A DNA stretch of 38,278 nt, taken from NCBI GenBank assembly GCA_023265025.1, contig JAHFUP010000049.1:1-38278 (forward strand), in the 5' to 3' direction. Source of the stretch: Acidimicrobiia bacterium (GTDB lineage Bacteria > Actinomycetota > Acidimicrobiia > Acidimicrobiales > AC-14). Position 1 is the first letter of the stretch. Every line of letters begins with the position of its first letter. Positions 23,016-31,533 of this stretch are shown piece after piece. Below the pieces are notes generated by a model. The model saw only the letters and a list, made by a program, of their open reading frames with translations, made no database searches and had not been told where the DNA came from. The translations under genes were made by a program, and so were the position numbers.

Positions 23016-24053
23016 TCAGCTCTTGGGCTGGAAGTCCAGGAGCAGGAGGTCGTCGATCTTGGGCTTGGTGGTCAGCACGCCCTGGGCCAGCATCATCTCC
23101 GCTGCGCCCTCGAACTGGGCCTTGCGGGCGGCGTCGAACTTCCAGACCGCGCCGACGTTGTCGAGCACCGCCTTGTACACCGGCTCGGAGTACTCGAACT
23201 GCTCCACCAGCAACTTGCGCCACGGGTCGGGCGCGTTGACACCGTTCGGCGTCAAGTACTCGGCCGCATCGCGCTGCATCTTGGCCACCGCGGTGAGGAG
23301 GTCGGGGTCGTTCAGGTTCTTAGGGGCGGCCCACATGGCGGTGTTGATGTCGCCGGCGGGCGTGCCGTAGACCTCGTTGATCCGGACGCCGCGGCCCGAC
23401 ACCACGCTCTGCGTGCAGAGCGGCTCGGTGCCCATGTAGGCGTCGACGTCGCCCCGCTCGAGCGCGGCCGGCTGGTCGGCGAAGCCCAAAGGGATGGAGG
23501 TCACGTCGCGGTCGAGCTTGAGCCCCACCTTGTCGAGGGCGGCGGTCAGGGCGAGGACCTGGACGCCGGGCGGCGGCACCGCGACCTTCTTGCCCTTGAG
23601 GTCGGCCACGGTCTTGATGCCCCGGTCGGAGCGGGCGATGAGGCCGATCCCCTGGCGCGAGCACATGGTGATGACCTTGGCCCTGAACGTATTTGTGGTC
23701 GTGGCCTCGATCATGGTGTTGTAGTAACCCATGAGCCCGAAGTCGAGCTCGCCAGCGGCGAGGAGCCGGCTGATCTCGGCGGCGGCGGTGACGATCACCG
23801 GCTTGACGGTGAGGCCGGGCGGGGCGAACCGCTGCCACTCCAGCATCGACGAGGCGTGGTTCTTGGCGTAGACGGCGGTGGTGATGGTCTTGCCGCCGAA
23901 GTCCTTGACCGCGGCCTTCCCGGGGGCCGGCGTGGTCGTGGCCGTGGTGGCCGTGTCGTCGTCGCTCCCACAGGCGGCGAGCAGCGCGGCGGCCGCCGCG
24001 CCGCCGGCAGCCAGGCCCAGGAATCGCCGACGGCTCAGGTCTTCGTACGTCAT
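23016..24053 (-). CDS. ABC transporter substrate-binding lipoprotein (NitT/TauT type)
   Basis: 345 aa. Begins with a Tat-type signal (SRRRFLG) followed by a lipobox ending LAAC28, so it is probably exported folded and anchored to the membrane. The mature part is a NMT1/SsuA-like periplasmic-binding fold: AVYAKNHASSMLEWQRF, AAEISRLLAAGELDFGLMGY, TVADLKGKKVAVPPPG, AALERGDVDAYMGTEP. The ATG has a strong GGAGG six bases upstream. It is the first gene of the operon with permease, ATPase, methyltransferase and monooxygenase. Its ligand is unknown. Confidence 0.93.
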   Translation of the reverse strand: MTYEDLSRRRFLGLAAGGAAAAALLAACGSDDDTATTATTTPAPGKAAVKDFGGKTITTAVYAKNHASSMLEWQRFAPPGLTVKPVIVTAAAEISRLLAAGELDFGLMGYYNTMIEATTTNTFRAKVITMCSRQGIGLIARSDRGIKTVADLKGKKVAVPPPGVQVLALTAALDKVGLKLDRDVTSIPLGFADQPAALERGDVDAYMGTEPLCTQSVVSGRGVRINEVYGTPAGDINTAMWAAPKNLNDPDLLTAVAKMQRDAAEYLTPNGVNAPDPWRKLLVEQFEYSEPVYKAVLDNVGAVWKFDAARKAQFEGAAEMMLAQGVLTTKPKIDDLLLLDFQPKS

Positions 24054-24068
24054 GCAGCCCCTCCACGA

Positions 24069-24084
24069 ATCAACATAGGTTGAT
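24069..24084. promoter_or_regulatory. Candidate operator palindrome before the transporter operon
   Basis: ATCAAC (24069-24074), spacer ATAG, GTTGAT (24079-24084), a perfect 6-bp inverted repeat. It lies 15 bases upstream of the ABC binding-protein ATG and 53 bases before the divergent osmC start, in the AT-richer part of the gap, and could control one or both. Confidence 0.4.
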
Positions 24085-24125
24085 GACCGTACTGGCCGGT
24101 CGCGGGGCCTGCAACCGCGGCGTCG

Positions 24126-24131
24126 TACTCT
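24126..24131 (+). promoter_or_regulatory. Candidate leaderless -10 of osmC
   Basis: TACTCT six bases before the ATG at 24138. No Shine-Dalgarno is present. The spacing matches the other leaderless starts of this window. Confidence 0.45.
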
Positions 24132-24137
24132 GAGCGA

Positions 24138-24641
24138 ATGGATCCTCGAGAGCTCCAGCGCCCGCTGAAGCAGGGGTACCGGGCCGACCCCGCCACCGCC
24201 CTGCTCACCCTCCGCGCCACTGCCAGCCAGCAGGAAAGCCCCATGGCGTGCTCGGTCGACATCGGCCGCGCCGTCTACGCAGCCCAGGCCCACGCCGGCG
24301 CCGGCGGGCCGGGCACCGCCCCGTGTTCGGGCGACCTCCTCCTCGGCGCCCTCGCCGCGTGCGCCCAAGTGACCTACCAGATGGTTGCCACCGCCATGGC
24401 TGTGCCGATTGCCTCGGTGCACGTCACCGCCGAGGGGGACCTCGATCTGCGGGGCACGCTGGGCATCGACACCGAGACGCCGGTGGGGTTCACGGCGGTC
24501 CGCTTGAGCTTCGGCGTGGCCGCACCGGAAGCCACTCCGGAGCAGCTGGCGTCGGTCCTCGACAAGACCGAGCGCTACTGCGTCGTGCTCCAGACCCTCA
24601 CCACCCCGCCGGTGATCAGCGTCGCGTCGTCGGGTTCGTGA
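24138..24641 (+). CDS. OsmC-family thiol peroxidase-like protein
   Basis: 167 aa. OsmC/Ohr-fold protein. The two redox cysteines expected for the fold are visible: Cys75 in LLGALAACAQVTYQ and Cys148 in DKTERYCVVLQTL. It reduces organic hydroperoxides in known members, with the cysteines forming the active dithiol. There is no MarR-like OhrR nearby. It is divergent from the transporter operon and coupled by GTGA to a small lipoprotein, so the pair is co-expressed. Confidence 0.88.
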   Translation: MDPRELQRPLKQGYRADPATALLTLRATASQQESPMACSVDIGRAVYAAQAHAGAGGPGTAPCSGDLLLGALAACAQVTYQMVATAMAVPIASVHVTAEGDLDLRGTLGIDTETPVGFTAVRLSFGVAAPEATPEQLASVLDKTERYCVVLQTLTTPPVISVASSGS

Positions 24642-25003
24642 GGCGCTTGGCCGTGGTGCTCGTCGCCGGCGCCCTCCTTGCCGGCTGCGGCGGCGACGGC
24701 GAGGAGCCTTCGGCCGAGGACGATCCCGTTCTCCGCCCGGGCGACGTGGTGACGGTCTCGAAGGCGTGCCGGGACGCGTTCGACGCCGGCCACGCCCGGG
24801 AGACGGCCGGCGACCCCACCGTCCAGGCCTTCCTGCCGTCGGTGAAGGCCTGCGCCAGCCTGGCCGAGTGGTCGTCGGCCGCACGGGAGGCGGGGACTCG
24901 CCTGAACGGTCAGGAGCCACGCTTCGTGAACGGGGTGTGCGCGGCCGCCGACCAGGTGAGCCAGGCCAGCCCCACCTGCGTACAGGCCAAGGCGGAGGCT
25001 TAG
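24638..25003 (+). CDS. Small lipoprotein, function unknown
   Basis: 121 aa from a GTG that overlaps the osmC stop. Signal peptide with lipobox LLAGC17 followed by an acidic linker. The mature part holds four Cys (VSKACRDAF, VKACASLAE, NGVCAAA, PTCVQ) that could form two disulfides. No known domain. Its position after osmC and the Cys content may hint at a redox or envelope role, but that is inference. It converges with the Ppx gene, and the two overlap by four bases at their stops. Confidence 0.6.
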   Translation: MRRLAVVLVAGALLAGCGGDGEEPSAEDDPVLRPGDVVTVSKACRDAFDAGHARETAGDPTVQAFLPSVKACASLAEWSSAAREAGTRLNGQEPRFVNGVCAAADQVSQASPTCVQAKAEA

Positions 25004-26529
25004 CCGGGCACGACGTCGAGGCGCCGGCGGAACGTCCGCTCGAACAGCTCGCGCTTGCGGCGGGCGCCCCACAACTCGATGGCGATGTCGCCCTGCGCCT
25101 TCACGACGAGGCGGACCCGCCCGTCGTCGATCATGACCTCCATGCCGTCGACGTTGCCAGCCCGGCCCCGGTCGAGCCCGTCGGCCACGCGGAGGACGGC
25201 GGCCAGCCGGGTCACCCGGTCGCGCCCCTCGCGGTCGAGGGAGGCGAACGGCTCGTGCGACGGCTTGGGGCCACCACCCCGGTGGGCGCGGGCCAGGGCG
25301 GCGACGAGGTCGACCTCCTCGGGCGTGAAGCCGCGGAGGCGCCCGTTCTGGATGAGGTAGGCCGAGTGCTTGTGGTGCGACTCGGTCGACACGTGCTCGC
25401 CGATGTCGTGGAGGAGGCTGGCGTGCTCGAGCAGCTCCCGGTCGCTCGGTCCCAGACCGTGGAGCGAGACGGTCTGGTCGAACAAGTCGAGCGCCAGCCT
25501 GGCCGTCTGGCGGCCGTGGCTCTCGTCCCAGTTGCACCGCCGGGCGAGCTGCAGCACGGACGTGGCCCGGATGGCCCCGGGGTCGCCCGACCAGTCGGCT
25601 TCCTCGTGGCGGGGGATGACGTCGAGGATGATGCCCTCCCGGAGGGCCCACTCGCTCACCGTCATGCGGTCGAACCCGAACAGCTCCATGGCCGTGAGCA
25701 GGAGGGTCGAGCCGACCGGGATGATGTCGGCCCGCTTGGCCTCCAGCCCGGGCAGGCCCGCCCGTTCCGATGCCCGCAGCTGGAGCAGCTCCTCATGCAG
25801 CGGCAGTAGCTCGTCGCGCGTGAAGGTGAACTGGTTGATCGACCGGGGGACGCTGCCGGTGCGCCGGGCGGCGACCATCTGGGCCAGGTCGCAAAACGTG
25901 CCGCTGCTGCCGACGGCCATGGCCGGGCCGAGGCCGGCGACGTCGTCGGCGAGGGGCGCCAGCACGGTCGTGACCCGCTTCTCCACTCGCCGGACGTCGT
26001 CCGCGCTAAGCGGGTCTCCGGTCACCAGCTCGGCCGCCAGACGGGCGACCCCGAGGCGCACGCTCGCCGTGAACTGGAGGCGCTTCCGGTCGCCCACCAT
26101 GATCTCCAGGCTTCCGCCGCCGAGGTCGAGGCACAGGGCGGGGCCCGGGTCGATGACGACCGCGGCCCGGACGGCCTCGAAGATGAGGCGCGCCTCCTCC
26201 TGGCCGCTGATGACCATGACCTTGACGCCGGCCTCGAAGGCCATGCGGTCGACCACCTCGCCGCCGTTCTCCGCCTCCCGGAGGGCGGCAGTGGCCCGGG
26301 CGTGGATCTCCTCGGTGCCGGCGCCTGTGGCCAGCTTCCGGAACCGGTCGACGGTCGCCACCGCCCGGTCGGCCAGCGCGTCGGGGATGCGTCCCTCCCG
26401 GCCGACGGCGTCGCCCAGCCGGAGCATGTCCTTCTCCCGGATGAGGGGCACGAACGTGCCGTCGGCGTGGGCGTCGACCACGAGCAGGTGGAAGGAGTTC
26501 GAGCCGAGGTCGAAGGCGGCGATACGCAT
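25000..26529 (-). CDS. ppx: Exopolyphosphatase/guanosine pentaphosphatase (Ppx/GppA)
   Basis: 509 aa from the ATG at 26529. N-terminal actin-like ATPase fold: AAFDLGSNSFHLLVVD, then EEARLIFEAV, DLGGGSLEIMVG and the AVGSSGT segment. The C-terminal part (about 310-509) is an HD-type domain with HASLLHDIGEHVSTESHHKHSAYLI. It hydrolyses terminal phosphates of polyphosphate or pppGpp. It lies on the same strand as the ppk operon about 300 bases downstream, although a small plus-strand ORF sits between. A TACCCT element eight bases from the ATG suggests its own leaderless promoter. Confidence 0.92.
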   Translation of the reverse strand: MRIAAFDLGSNSFHLLVVDAHADGTFVPLIREKDMLRLGDAVGREGRIPDALADRAVATVDRFRKLATGAGTEEIHARATAALREAENGGEVVDRMAFEAGVKVMVISGQEEARLIFEAVRAAVVIDPGPALCLDLGGGSLEIMVGDRKRLQFTASVRLGVARLAAELVTGDPLSADDVRRVEKRVTTVLAPLADDVAGLGPAMAVGSSGTFCDLAQMVAARRTGSVPRSINQFTFTRDELLPLHEELLQLRASERAGLPGLEAKRADIIPVGSTLLLTAMELFGFDRMTVSEWALREGIILDVIPRHEEADWSGDPGAIRATSVLQLARRCNWDESHGRQTARLALDLFDQTVSLHGLGPSDRELLEHASLLHDIGEHVSTESHHKHSAYLIQNGRLRGFTPEEVDLVAALARAHRGGGPKPSHEPFASLDREGRDRVTRLAAVLRVADGLDRGRAGNVDGMEVMIDDGRVRLVVKAQGDIAIELWGARRKRELFERTFRRRLDVVPG

Positions 26530-26537
26530 GTGATGAG

Positions 26538-26543
26538 AGGGTA
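26538..26543 (-). promoter_or_regulatory. Candidate leaderless -10 of ppx
   Basis: TACCCT on the minus strand, eight bases before the ppx ATG at 26529. It lies in the 45-bp gap to the divergent ORF at 26575. No -35 is evident. Confidence 0.4.
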
Positions 26544-26574
26544 GGCCGGTCACACAGTTGCGCTTCGCGCCGGG

Positions 26575-26820
26575 ATGAAACGGGCGGGCTCAGGCGTTGT
26601 TCCCTACGTGAGAGGCGACCGTGTTGAGATCGTGATCGACGCCGGCGGCGAGGCCAAGACATACGAGGTGACGGCCACCCGCGCCGGCCGGCGGGTGGAC
26701 GTGCGGACCGGGCGCGGCCTGGTCGAGGTCAGCGAGCTGACCCGGGGCGGCACGCCGGTGCGGACGGCCCGGTTCATGGCCAGCCGGGTGCTGGCGCTCG
26801 TCGAGCACCCCGCGGCCTGA
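26575..26820 (+). CDS. Small hypothetical protein
   Basis: 81 aa, or 70 aa if the GTG at 26608 is used. Predicted all-beta: RVEIVIDAGGEAKTYEVTAT, DVRTGRGLVEVSEL and VRTARFMASRVLALVE. No cysteines, signal peptide or known domain. Divergent from ppx and convergent with the histidine phosphatase gene. Start and existence both uncertain; its reading frame looks better than the shadows on the other strand. Confidence 0.5.
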   Translation: MKRAGSGVVPYVRGDRVEIVIDAGGEAKTYEVTATRAGRRVDVRTGRGLVEVSELTRGGTPVRTARFMASRVLALVEHPAA

Positions 26821-26824
26821 CGAA

Positions 26825-27256
26825 TCAGGGGGCGGGGATGTGGCGGGCGGTGTGCCCGTCGAGCACCCACGTGGCGCCCTTGCGGGCGTAGCCGTCGCGC
26901 CGCACACCGAGGCTGTCGAGCACCTCCTCCATCACGTCGCCGTGCGTGCAGAGGACGACGTGGTGCGGGTGGGCCAGCAGGCCGCGGACCAACTCGACGC
27001 CCGCCCGCCCAGCGCCCTCCGCGAGGTCGTCGGACGGCTCCACGGCGAGGCCGTGGGCCGCGGCCAGCGGGGCGACGGTCTGGCTGCACCGTAGGTACGG
27101 GCTCGACAGGACTCTGGTGACGTCGTAGCGGCCCAGGGTGGTGACAAGCGCCTCGGCCTGGGCCTCGCCCTTGGCCGTCAGCGGGCGCAGGTCGTCGGGC
27201 GCGTCCCACTCCTCGGGGTCGCCGGCCTTGGCGTGACGGACGAGCAGCACGGCCAT
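26825..27256 (-). CDS. Histidine phosphatase family protein (SixA/phosphoglycerate mutase-like)
   Basis: 143 aa. LLVRHAKAG near the N-terminus carries the catalytic His, with LSSPYLRCSQT holding the conserved Arg and VVLCTHGDVMEEVL the second His. Small size is typical of SixA-like enzymes and of the C-terminal half of mycobacterial MutT1. Its ATG overlaps the stop of the Nudix gene (TGATG). As the Nudix and phosphatase halves of MutT1 occur here as separate coupled genes, they may make a two-protein MutT1 equivalent. Last gene of the ppk operon. Confidence 0.88.
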   Translation of the reverse strand: MAVLLVRHAKAGDPEEWDAPDDLRPLTAKGEAQAEALVTTLGRYDVTRVLSSPYLRCSQTVAPLAAAHGLAVEPSDDLAEGAGRAGVELVRGLLAHPHHVVLCTHGDVMEEVLDSLGVRRDGYARKGATWVLDGHTARHIPAP

Positions 27257-27657
27257 CAGACTGCCTGCCGGAGGGCGTCGAGCACCTGGCGGTCGCGCGG
27301 GTAGGTGAGGAGGGGGAAGGCGGCGTCGACGGTCAGCCAGCGAATCTCGTCGACCTCGTCGGTGGGCGTGAACCCGCCGCCGGCGGGCGTCATGGCCCAG
27401 TAGCGAACCTCCTTCGGCCGGCCCTTTCGGTCGGTGTACGACGTCGACGCCAGCTCGGCGCCGAGCTCGCAGCGCAGCCCGGTCTCCTCCTCGACCTCGC
27501 GCACGGCGGCGGCCGGATGGCTCTCGCCGGCCTCGAGCTTGCCCTTGGGCACCGTCCAGTCGTCGTAGCGGGGGCGGTGGACGAGCAGGATCTCGAGCTC
27601 CCCGTCGGCGTTGCGCCGCCAGACGACGCCGCCGGCGGCATGCACCAGGTCAGTCAC
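27256..27657 (-). CDS. Nudix hydrolase (MutT1-like N-half)
   Basis: 133 aa from the GTG that overlaps the CHAD gene stop (GTGA). The Nudix box is complete: GKLEAGESHPAAAVREVEEE followed by TGL. Opening HAAGGVVWRRNADG, and the strand VHRPRYDDWTVPKGKLEAG, match the Nudix domain of actinobacterial MutT1 proteins, which act on 8-oxo-GTP or diadenosine polyphosphates. Its stop overlaps the downstream histidine phosphatase start by one base, an arrangement that mimics the fused MutT1. Confidence 0.9.
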   Translation of the reverse strand: MTDLVHAAGGVVWRRNADGELEILLVHRPRYDDWTVPKGKLEAGESHPAAAVREVEEETGLRCELGAELASTSYTDRKGRPKEVRYWAMTPAGGGFTPTDEVDEIRWLTVDAAFPLLTYPRDRQVLDALRQAV

Positions 27658-29144
27658 AGCCAGGACCGCAGCTTCTTGTCCGACGCCCGAGCCCACGTCT
27701 GGGGCCACCGCCTCCGAGCCTCCGCGGCCTCGGCCCGTTCCATGGCGATCAGCTCGCCGGCGGCGAGGGACACGCCGTCGAGGCCGTCAGTGGCGCTGCG
27801 CAGCCAGGCCTCGGCCACCACCGCGTCATAGTGGTCGCCGAGGACGGTCTGCAGCCCGGCCAGGGCGACGGCGAAGGCCGACGCCTTCTTGCCGACCAGC
27901 GGAGCGGCGGCCTCGGTCGCGTAGCGGGCCCGCTTGGCTAGGATGCGGATCTGGTGGAGGTCGGCGTCCGGCGGGTCGGCGGGCAGCGCCTTCACCGCTT
28001 TGGCCAGCTTGCGCCAGGGGCCGGCGGCCAGGCCCGGGACGACATCGGCCGCCGGCGCCTGCGCCGCCTTGCCGCACGGTGGGTCGGCGGCCGCGGCCAC
28101 CAGGCGGTCGAGCAGGCTGACGTAGCGAGCGCTGCCCATGACGTCGAGAAGGGCGGCGCGGCCCTCGTCTCGTTCCTTGGCCAGCCGGCGGAACAGCGGC
28201 GCCAGCGCCGCGGTGTCGGGCTCGGGCAGTTGCGCGGCCTGGCGCCGGAGGCGCTCGATCAGCACGTCGCCGTCGCGCACCGCCCCGAGCGCACCACCGA
28301 GCCAGCGCAGCTCCTCCCGCAACGACGCCAGCCACTCCTCGTCCAGCAGCGGCGCGAACGTCCGCAGGTCGGAGCGGAGCCGGCGGGTGCCGACCCGGGC
28401 CTGGTGCACGTCCTCGGGGTCGTCGCCGATGCGGACGCCAGGGTCGTGGCGCATGATCCGCTCGACGGCCGCGGCGATGGCGTGGCGGACGAGCTCGGCC
28501 CCCGACGGGCTCTTTCCGAGCGCGGCGGGTACCACCTCGGGCGGCTCCAGGGCCCGGGGGCCGAGGGCCCGGATGACCTTGGGCATGGTGTCCGGCTCGC
28601 CGGCGCCGGCGTCGCGGAGCAACGAGACCACATCGTCGAGCAGTCCGGCCGGCGGCCGGTCGCCGAGCTCGACCTCGACCTCCCGGAAGCGGGTGGCAAC
28701 CCGGCCGCCATGGAGCACCGAGACCTCGTCGTCGACGACCTCGGCGACGACCGCACCCTCGTGGTCGAGGAGGTCGATGCCGGTGCGGACGGTGCGGATG
28801 CGGGCCACCGGCACCAGCGGGGTGTCCCGGGCGTAGGCGGTGATGAGCGACGCCGCCCCCGCCGGCATCCGGCCGGGCGGGCCTTCGAAGTTCAGCTCCC
28901 GCCGGACGAGCGCCGGCCCCTCCTCGCCCTCGGGGAGCTTCACCGTCCAGCCGCCACTGTCACCCGTCCGGTGGCGCACAGTGACGCCCCACCGGGCGAG
29001 GCGGAGGTCGACGGTGTCGTAGTACACGGCCATCAGCGTGCGCGGCTCCCGCGCCACCGCGGACACGTCGTCGGCCACGCCGTCGAGGACCGGCATCTCG
29101 AAGCCGGCCCACGCCCCCATCTTCACCTCTGTCTCGATGCTCAC
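27654..29144 (-). CDS. CYTH-CHAD domain protein
   Basis: 496 aa from the GTG at 29144, coupled to ppk. N-terminal CYTH triphosphatase tunnel: ExExK motif as IETEVK (3-8), then VKLPEGEEGPALVRREL and TVRTGIDLLD. The C-terminal half is a CHAD domain (from about residue 220), with HQARVGTRRLRSDLR and LHQIRILAKRARYAT carrying the conserved basic and His residues that bind polyphosphate. CYTH enzymes hydrolyse triphosphate or adenylate-like compounds, and CHAD proteins associate with polyphosphate granules. Position between ppk and Nudix genes supports a polyphosphate role. Confidence 0.93.
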   Translation of the reverse strand: MSIETEVKMGAWAGFEMPVLDGVADDVSAVAREPRTLMAVYYDTVDLRLARWGVTVRHRTGDSGGWTVKLPEGEEGPALVRRELNFEGPPGRMPAGAASLITAYARDTPLVPVARIRTVRTGIDLLDHEGAVVAEVVDDEVSVLHGGRVATRFREVEVELGDRPPAGLLDDVVSLLRDAGAGEPDTMPKVIRALGPRALEPPEVVPAALGKSPSGAELVRHAIAAAVERIMRHDPGVRIGDDPEDVHQARVGTRRLRSDLRTFAPLLDEEWLASLREELRWLGGALGAVRDGDVLIERLRRQAAQLPEPDTAALAPLFRRLAKERDEGRAALLDVMGSARYVSLLDRLVAAAADPPCGKAAQAPAADVVPGLAAGPWRKLAKAVKALPADPPDADLHQIRILAKRARYATEAAAPLVGKKASAFAVALAGLQTVLGDHYDAVVAEAWLRSATDGLDGVSLAAGELIAMERAEAAEARRRWPQTWARASDKKLRSWL

Positions 29145-31258
29145 CCGAGGTCCGGTCCGCGCCGGCGGCGGGCCCGCTCGAACGCCAGTTCCTGCAGTCG
29201 CAGGTGGGTGTTGACGCCGTTCTCGGTGGCGACCTTGCTCCACCTGCCGTCACCGGCCAGCGTCCAGGCCAGGGTGTCGTCGTCCCGACTGACGTCGAGG
29301 ATCTCCTGCAGGCGGTCCTGAAGCTCCGGGTCGAAGATGGGGGTCATCGCCTCCACCCGCCGGTCCAGGTTGCGGGGCATGAGGTCGGCGGAGCCGATGA
29401 CGTAGTGGCGCTCGCGTCGCTCCCCGAACGCGAGTATCCGGGAGTGCTCCAGGAAGCGGCCGACGATCGACCGGACCCGGATGTTCTCCGAGAGGCCGGG
29501 CACGCCGGGACGGAGGCAGCAGATGCCCCGGACGATCAGGTCGATCTGCACGCCGGCCTGCGAGGCGTCGTACAGCGCGTCGATGATCGTCGTGTCAACC
29601 AGGCTGTTCATCTTCATGACGATGCGGCCGGCGCGGTCGGGGTCGTCCCGCTCGGCGGCAATGAGGTCGAGGATCGACTGTCGCAGGCCGGCGGGCGCGA
29701 CGAGGAGCCGGCGGTACTTCGTCTGCCGGCTGTAACCGGTGAGGTAGTTGAACAGCTCCGCCAGGTCGGCGCCGAGCTCCGGGTCAGCCGAGAGCAGCCC
29801 GATGTCCTCGTAGGTCCGGGCGGTCCTGGGGTTGTAGTTGCCGGTGCCCACGTGGCAGTAGTGACGGATGCTGTCGCCCTCTTCCCGTACCACCAGGGCG
29901 GTCTTGGTGTGGGTCTTCAGGCCGACGAGGCCGTAGACCACGTGGACGCCCGCCTCCTCCAGGGCCCGGGCCCAGGCGATGTTGGCCTGCTCGTCGAAGC
30001 GGGCTTTGAGCTCGACCAGGGCGGCAACCTGCTTGCCGGTCTCCGCGGCCCGGATCAGCGCCTTGATGATGGGGCTGTCCCCGGAGGTCCGGTAGAGCGT
30101 CTGCTTGATGGCCAGCACCTGCGCGTCCTTCGACGCCTGCTCGATGAAGGTCACCACCGACGTTGAGAAGGAGTCGTAGGGGTGGTGGACCAGCACCTCG
30201 CGCTCCCGCAGGACGGCGAAGATGTCGTTGGCGTCGCCGTCGTCGTCGACCAGCCGGGGCTGGGTCACACCGACCCACGGCGGGTCCTTCAGGTCAGGAC
30301 GGTCGAGGTCGTAGACCGCCATCAGCCCGTTCAGCTCGAGCGGCCCGTCGACCACGTACACGTCGTCGGCCGAGAGCTCGAGCTCCCGGAGCAGCAGCTC
30401 GCGGGTCTCCTCCGACATGGTGGTGGACACCTCGAGGCGCACAGCCCGGCCGAAGCGGCGCCGGCGCAGCTCGAGCTCGACCGCGGCCAGCAGGTCGTCG
30501 GCCTCCTCGTCGTCCTCCAGGGTGACGTCGGCGTTGCGGGTGACGCGGAACGTGTCGTGCTCCTCGATCTCCATGCCGGGGAACAGGGTGTCGAGGTGGG
30601 CGGCGATGAGCTGCTCGACGGCGACGAACCGCTCGCCGTCGGGCATGACGACGAACCGGGGGAGCAGGGGCGGGACCTTGAGGCGGGCGAACCGCCGGGC
30701 GCCGGTGCTCGGATCGTGCACGCTGACCGCCAGGTTCAGCGACAGGTTGGAGATGTAGGGGAACGGGTGGCCGGGGTCGACGGCGAGGGGCGTCAGCACC
30801 GGGAAGATGCGGCGGTGGAAGACGTCGACGAGGTACTCGCGGTCGTCCGCGTCGAGGGACTCCCAGTCCGACAGCACGATGCCGGCGTCGGCCAGCGCCG
30901 GCGCGATCTCGTTGAGGAAGACGTGGGCCTGGCGGGCGATGAGGGCGTTGACCCGTGGCCGGATGGCCCGGAGCTGCTCGGCCGGCGTCAGGCCGTCGGG
31001 TGATGTGCTGCCCAGGCCGGCGGCCTGCTTGTCGTGCAGGCCGGCCACCCGCACCTGGAAGAACTCGTCGAGGTTGTTGCTGAAGATGGCCAGGAACTTG
31101 GCCCGCTCCAGCGTCGGCGTGTCGGGGTCCTCGGCCAGGGTGAGGACCCGCTCGTTGAAGTCCAGCCAGGAGAGCTCGCGGTTGATGTACCGGGGCCGTC
31201 CCGGCGCGTCGGACTCGGCCGGCTCGAGGTCCGCGGGGGCCTGGTCCAGGTCGGTCAC
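29141..31258 (-). CDS. ppk: Polyphosphate kinase 1
   Basis: 705 aa from a GTG at 31258. Makes polyphosphate from ATP reversibly. All four PPK1 domains are covered: INRELSWLDFNERVL near the start, a middle head domain, and the two catalytic domains. The autophosphorylated His lies at 450 in GLKTHTK, followed by HYCHVGTGNYNPRTA; the second conserved His is in GRFLEHSRILAFG. Length is normal. It overlaps the CYTH-CHAD gene by GTGA, so four genes form one operon. The upstream ATG-less start has a TACCAT element nine bases away. Confidence 0.96.
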   Translation of the reverse strand: MTDLDQAPADLEPAESDAPGRPRYINRELSWLDFNERVLTLAEDPDTPTLERAKFLAIFSNNLDEFFQVRVAGLHDKQAAGLGSTSPDGLTPAEQLRAIRPRVNALIARQAHVFLNEIAPALADAGIVLSDWESLDADDREYLVDVFHRRIFPVLTPLAVDPGHPFPYISNLSLNLAVSVHDPSTGARRFARLKVPPLLPRFVVMPDGERFVAVEQLIAAHLDTLFPGMEIEEHDTFRVTRNADVTLEDDEEADDLLAAVELELRRRRFGRAVRLEVSTTMSEETRELLLRELELSADDVYVVDGPLELNGLMAVYDLDRPDLKDPPWVGVTQPRLVDDDGDANDIFAVLREREVLVHHPYDSFSTSVVTFIEQASKDAQVLAIKQTLYRTSGDSPIIKALIRAAETGKQVAALVELKARFDEQANIAWARALEEAGVHVVYGLVGLKTHTKTALVVREEGDSIRHYCHVGTGNYNPRTARTYEDIGLLSADPELGADLAELFNYLTGYSRQTKYRRLLVAPAGLRQSILDLIAAERDDPDRAGRIVMKMNSLVDTTIIDALYDASQAGVQIDLIVRGICCLRPGVPGLSENIRVRSIVGRFLEHSRILAFGERRERHYVIGSADLMPRNLDRRVEAMTPIFDPELQDRLQEILDVSRDDDTLAWTLAGDGRWSKVATENGVNTHLRLQELAFERARRRRGPDLG

Positions 31259-31533
31259 GTGCCTGGCATGGTACCGGGGCGCAGACGCGAAGCGGCCCCG
31301 AGTAGCCCTGCAACCGAAGCTGCCGAACTTCTCGGGACCGACCTCACGGGCAACCCACAACCGCCTAGCGCCGCCCGGAGGCGGGCACCGGCCGGCCCGA
31401 TATTCCCCGGAAGGAACACCGGCGTGTGTGTGATGCCTGGCCCTTCACTTCCCGGTGGCCGCTTGCGCGTCCTCCGTTCCGTTCCGGACGAGGAGCAGTA
31501 TGGCCCGGACCGGCTGTGCATTGGAAGGGGCGC
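31259..31533. other. Gap between ppk and the response regulator gene
   Basis: About 290 bases without a supported gene. It must hold the ppk promoter: on the minus strand TACCAT at 31268-31273 lies nine bases before the GTG. I found no GTTCACC-type PHO box here by eye. The right end carries a hairpin oriented to stop plus-strand transcription. Confidence 0.5.

Noticed and set aside
22440-24083. Plus-strand open frame of 547 codons over the ABC permease and binding-protein genes
   Set aside because: No family motif, extreme His/Gly/Arg/Asp content, and it opposes well-supported minus-strand genes.
24054-24920. Long upstream extension of the ABC substrate-binding protein (634 aa version)
   Set aside because: The ATG at 24053 has a strong ribosome site and a Tat/lipoprotein signal; the extension is antisense to osmC and the lipoprotein.
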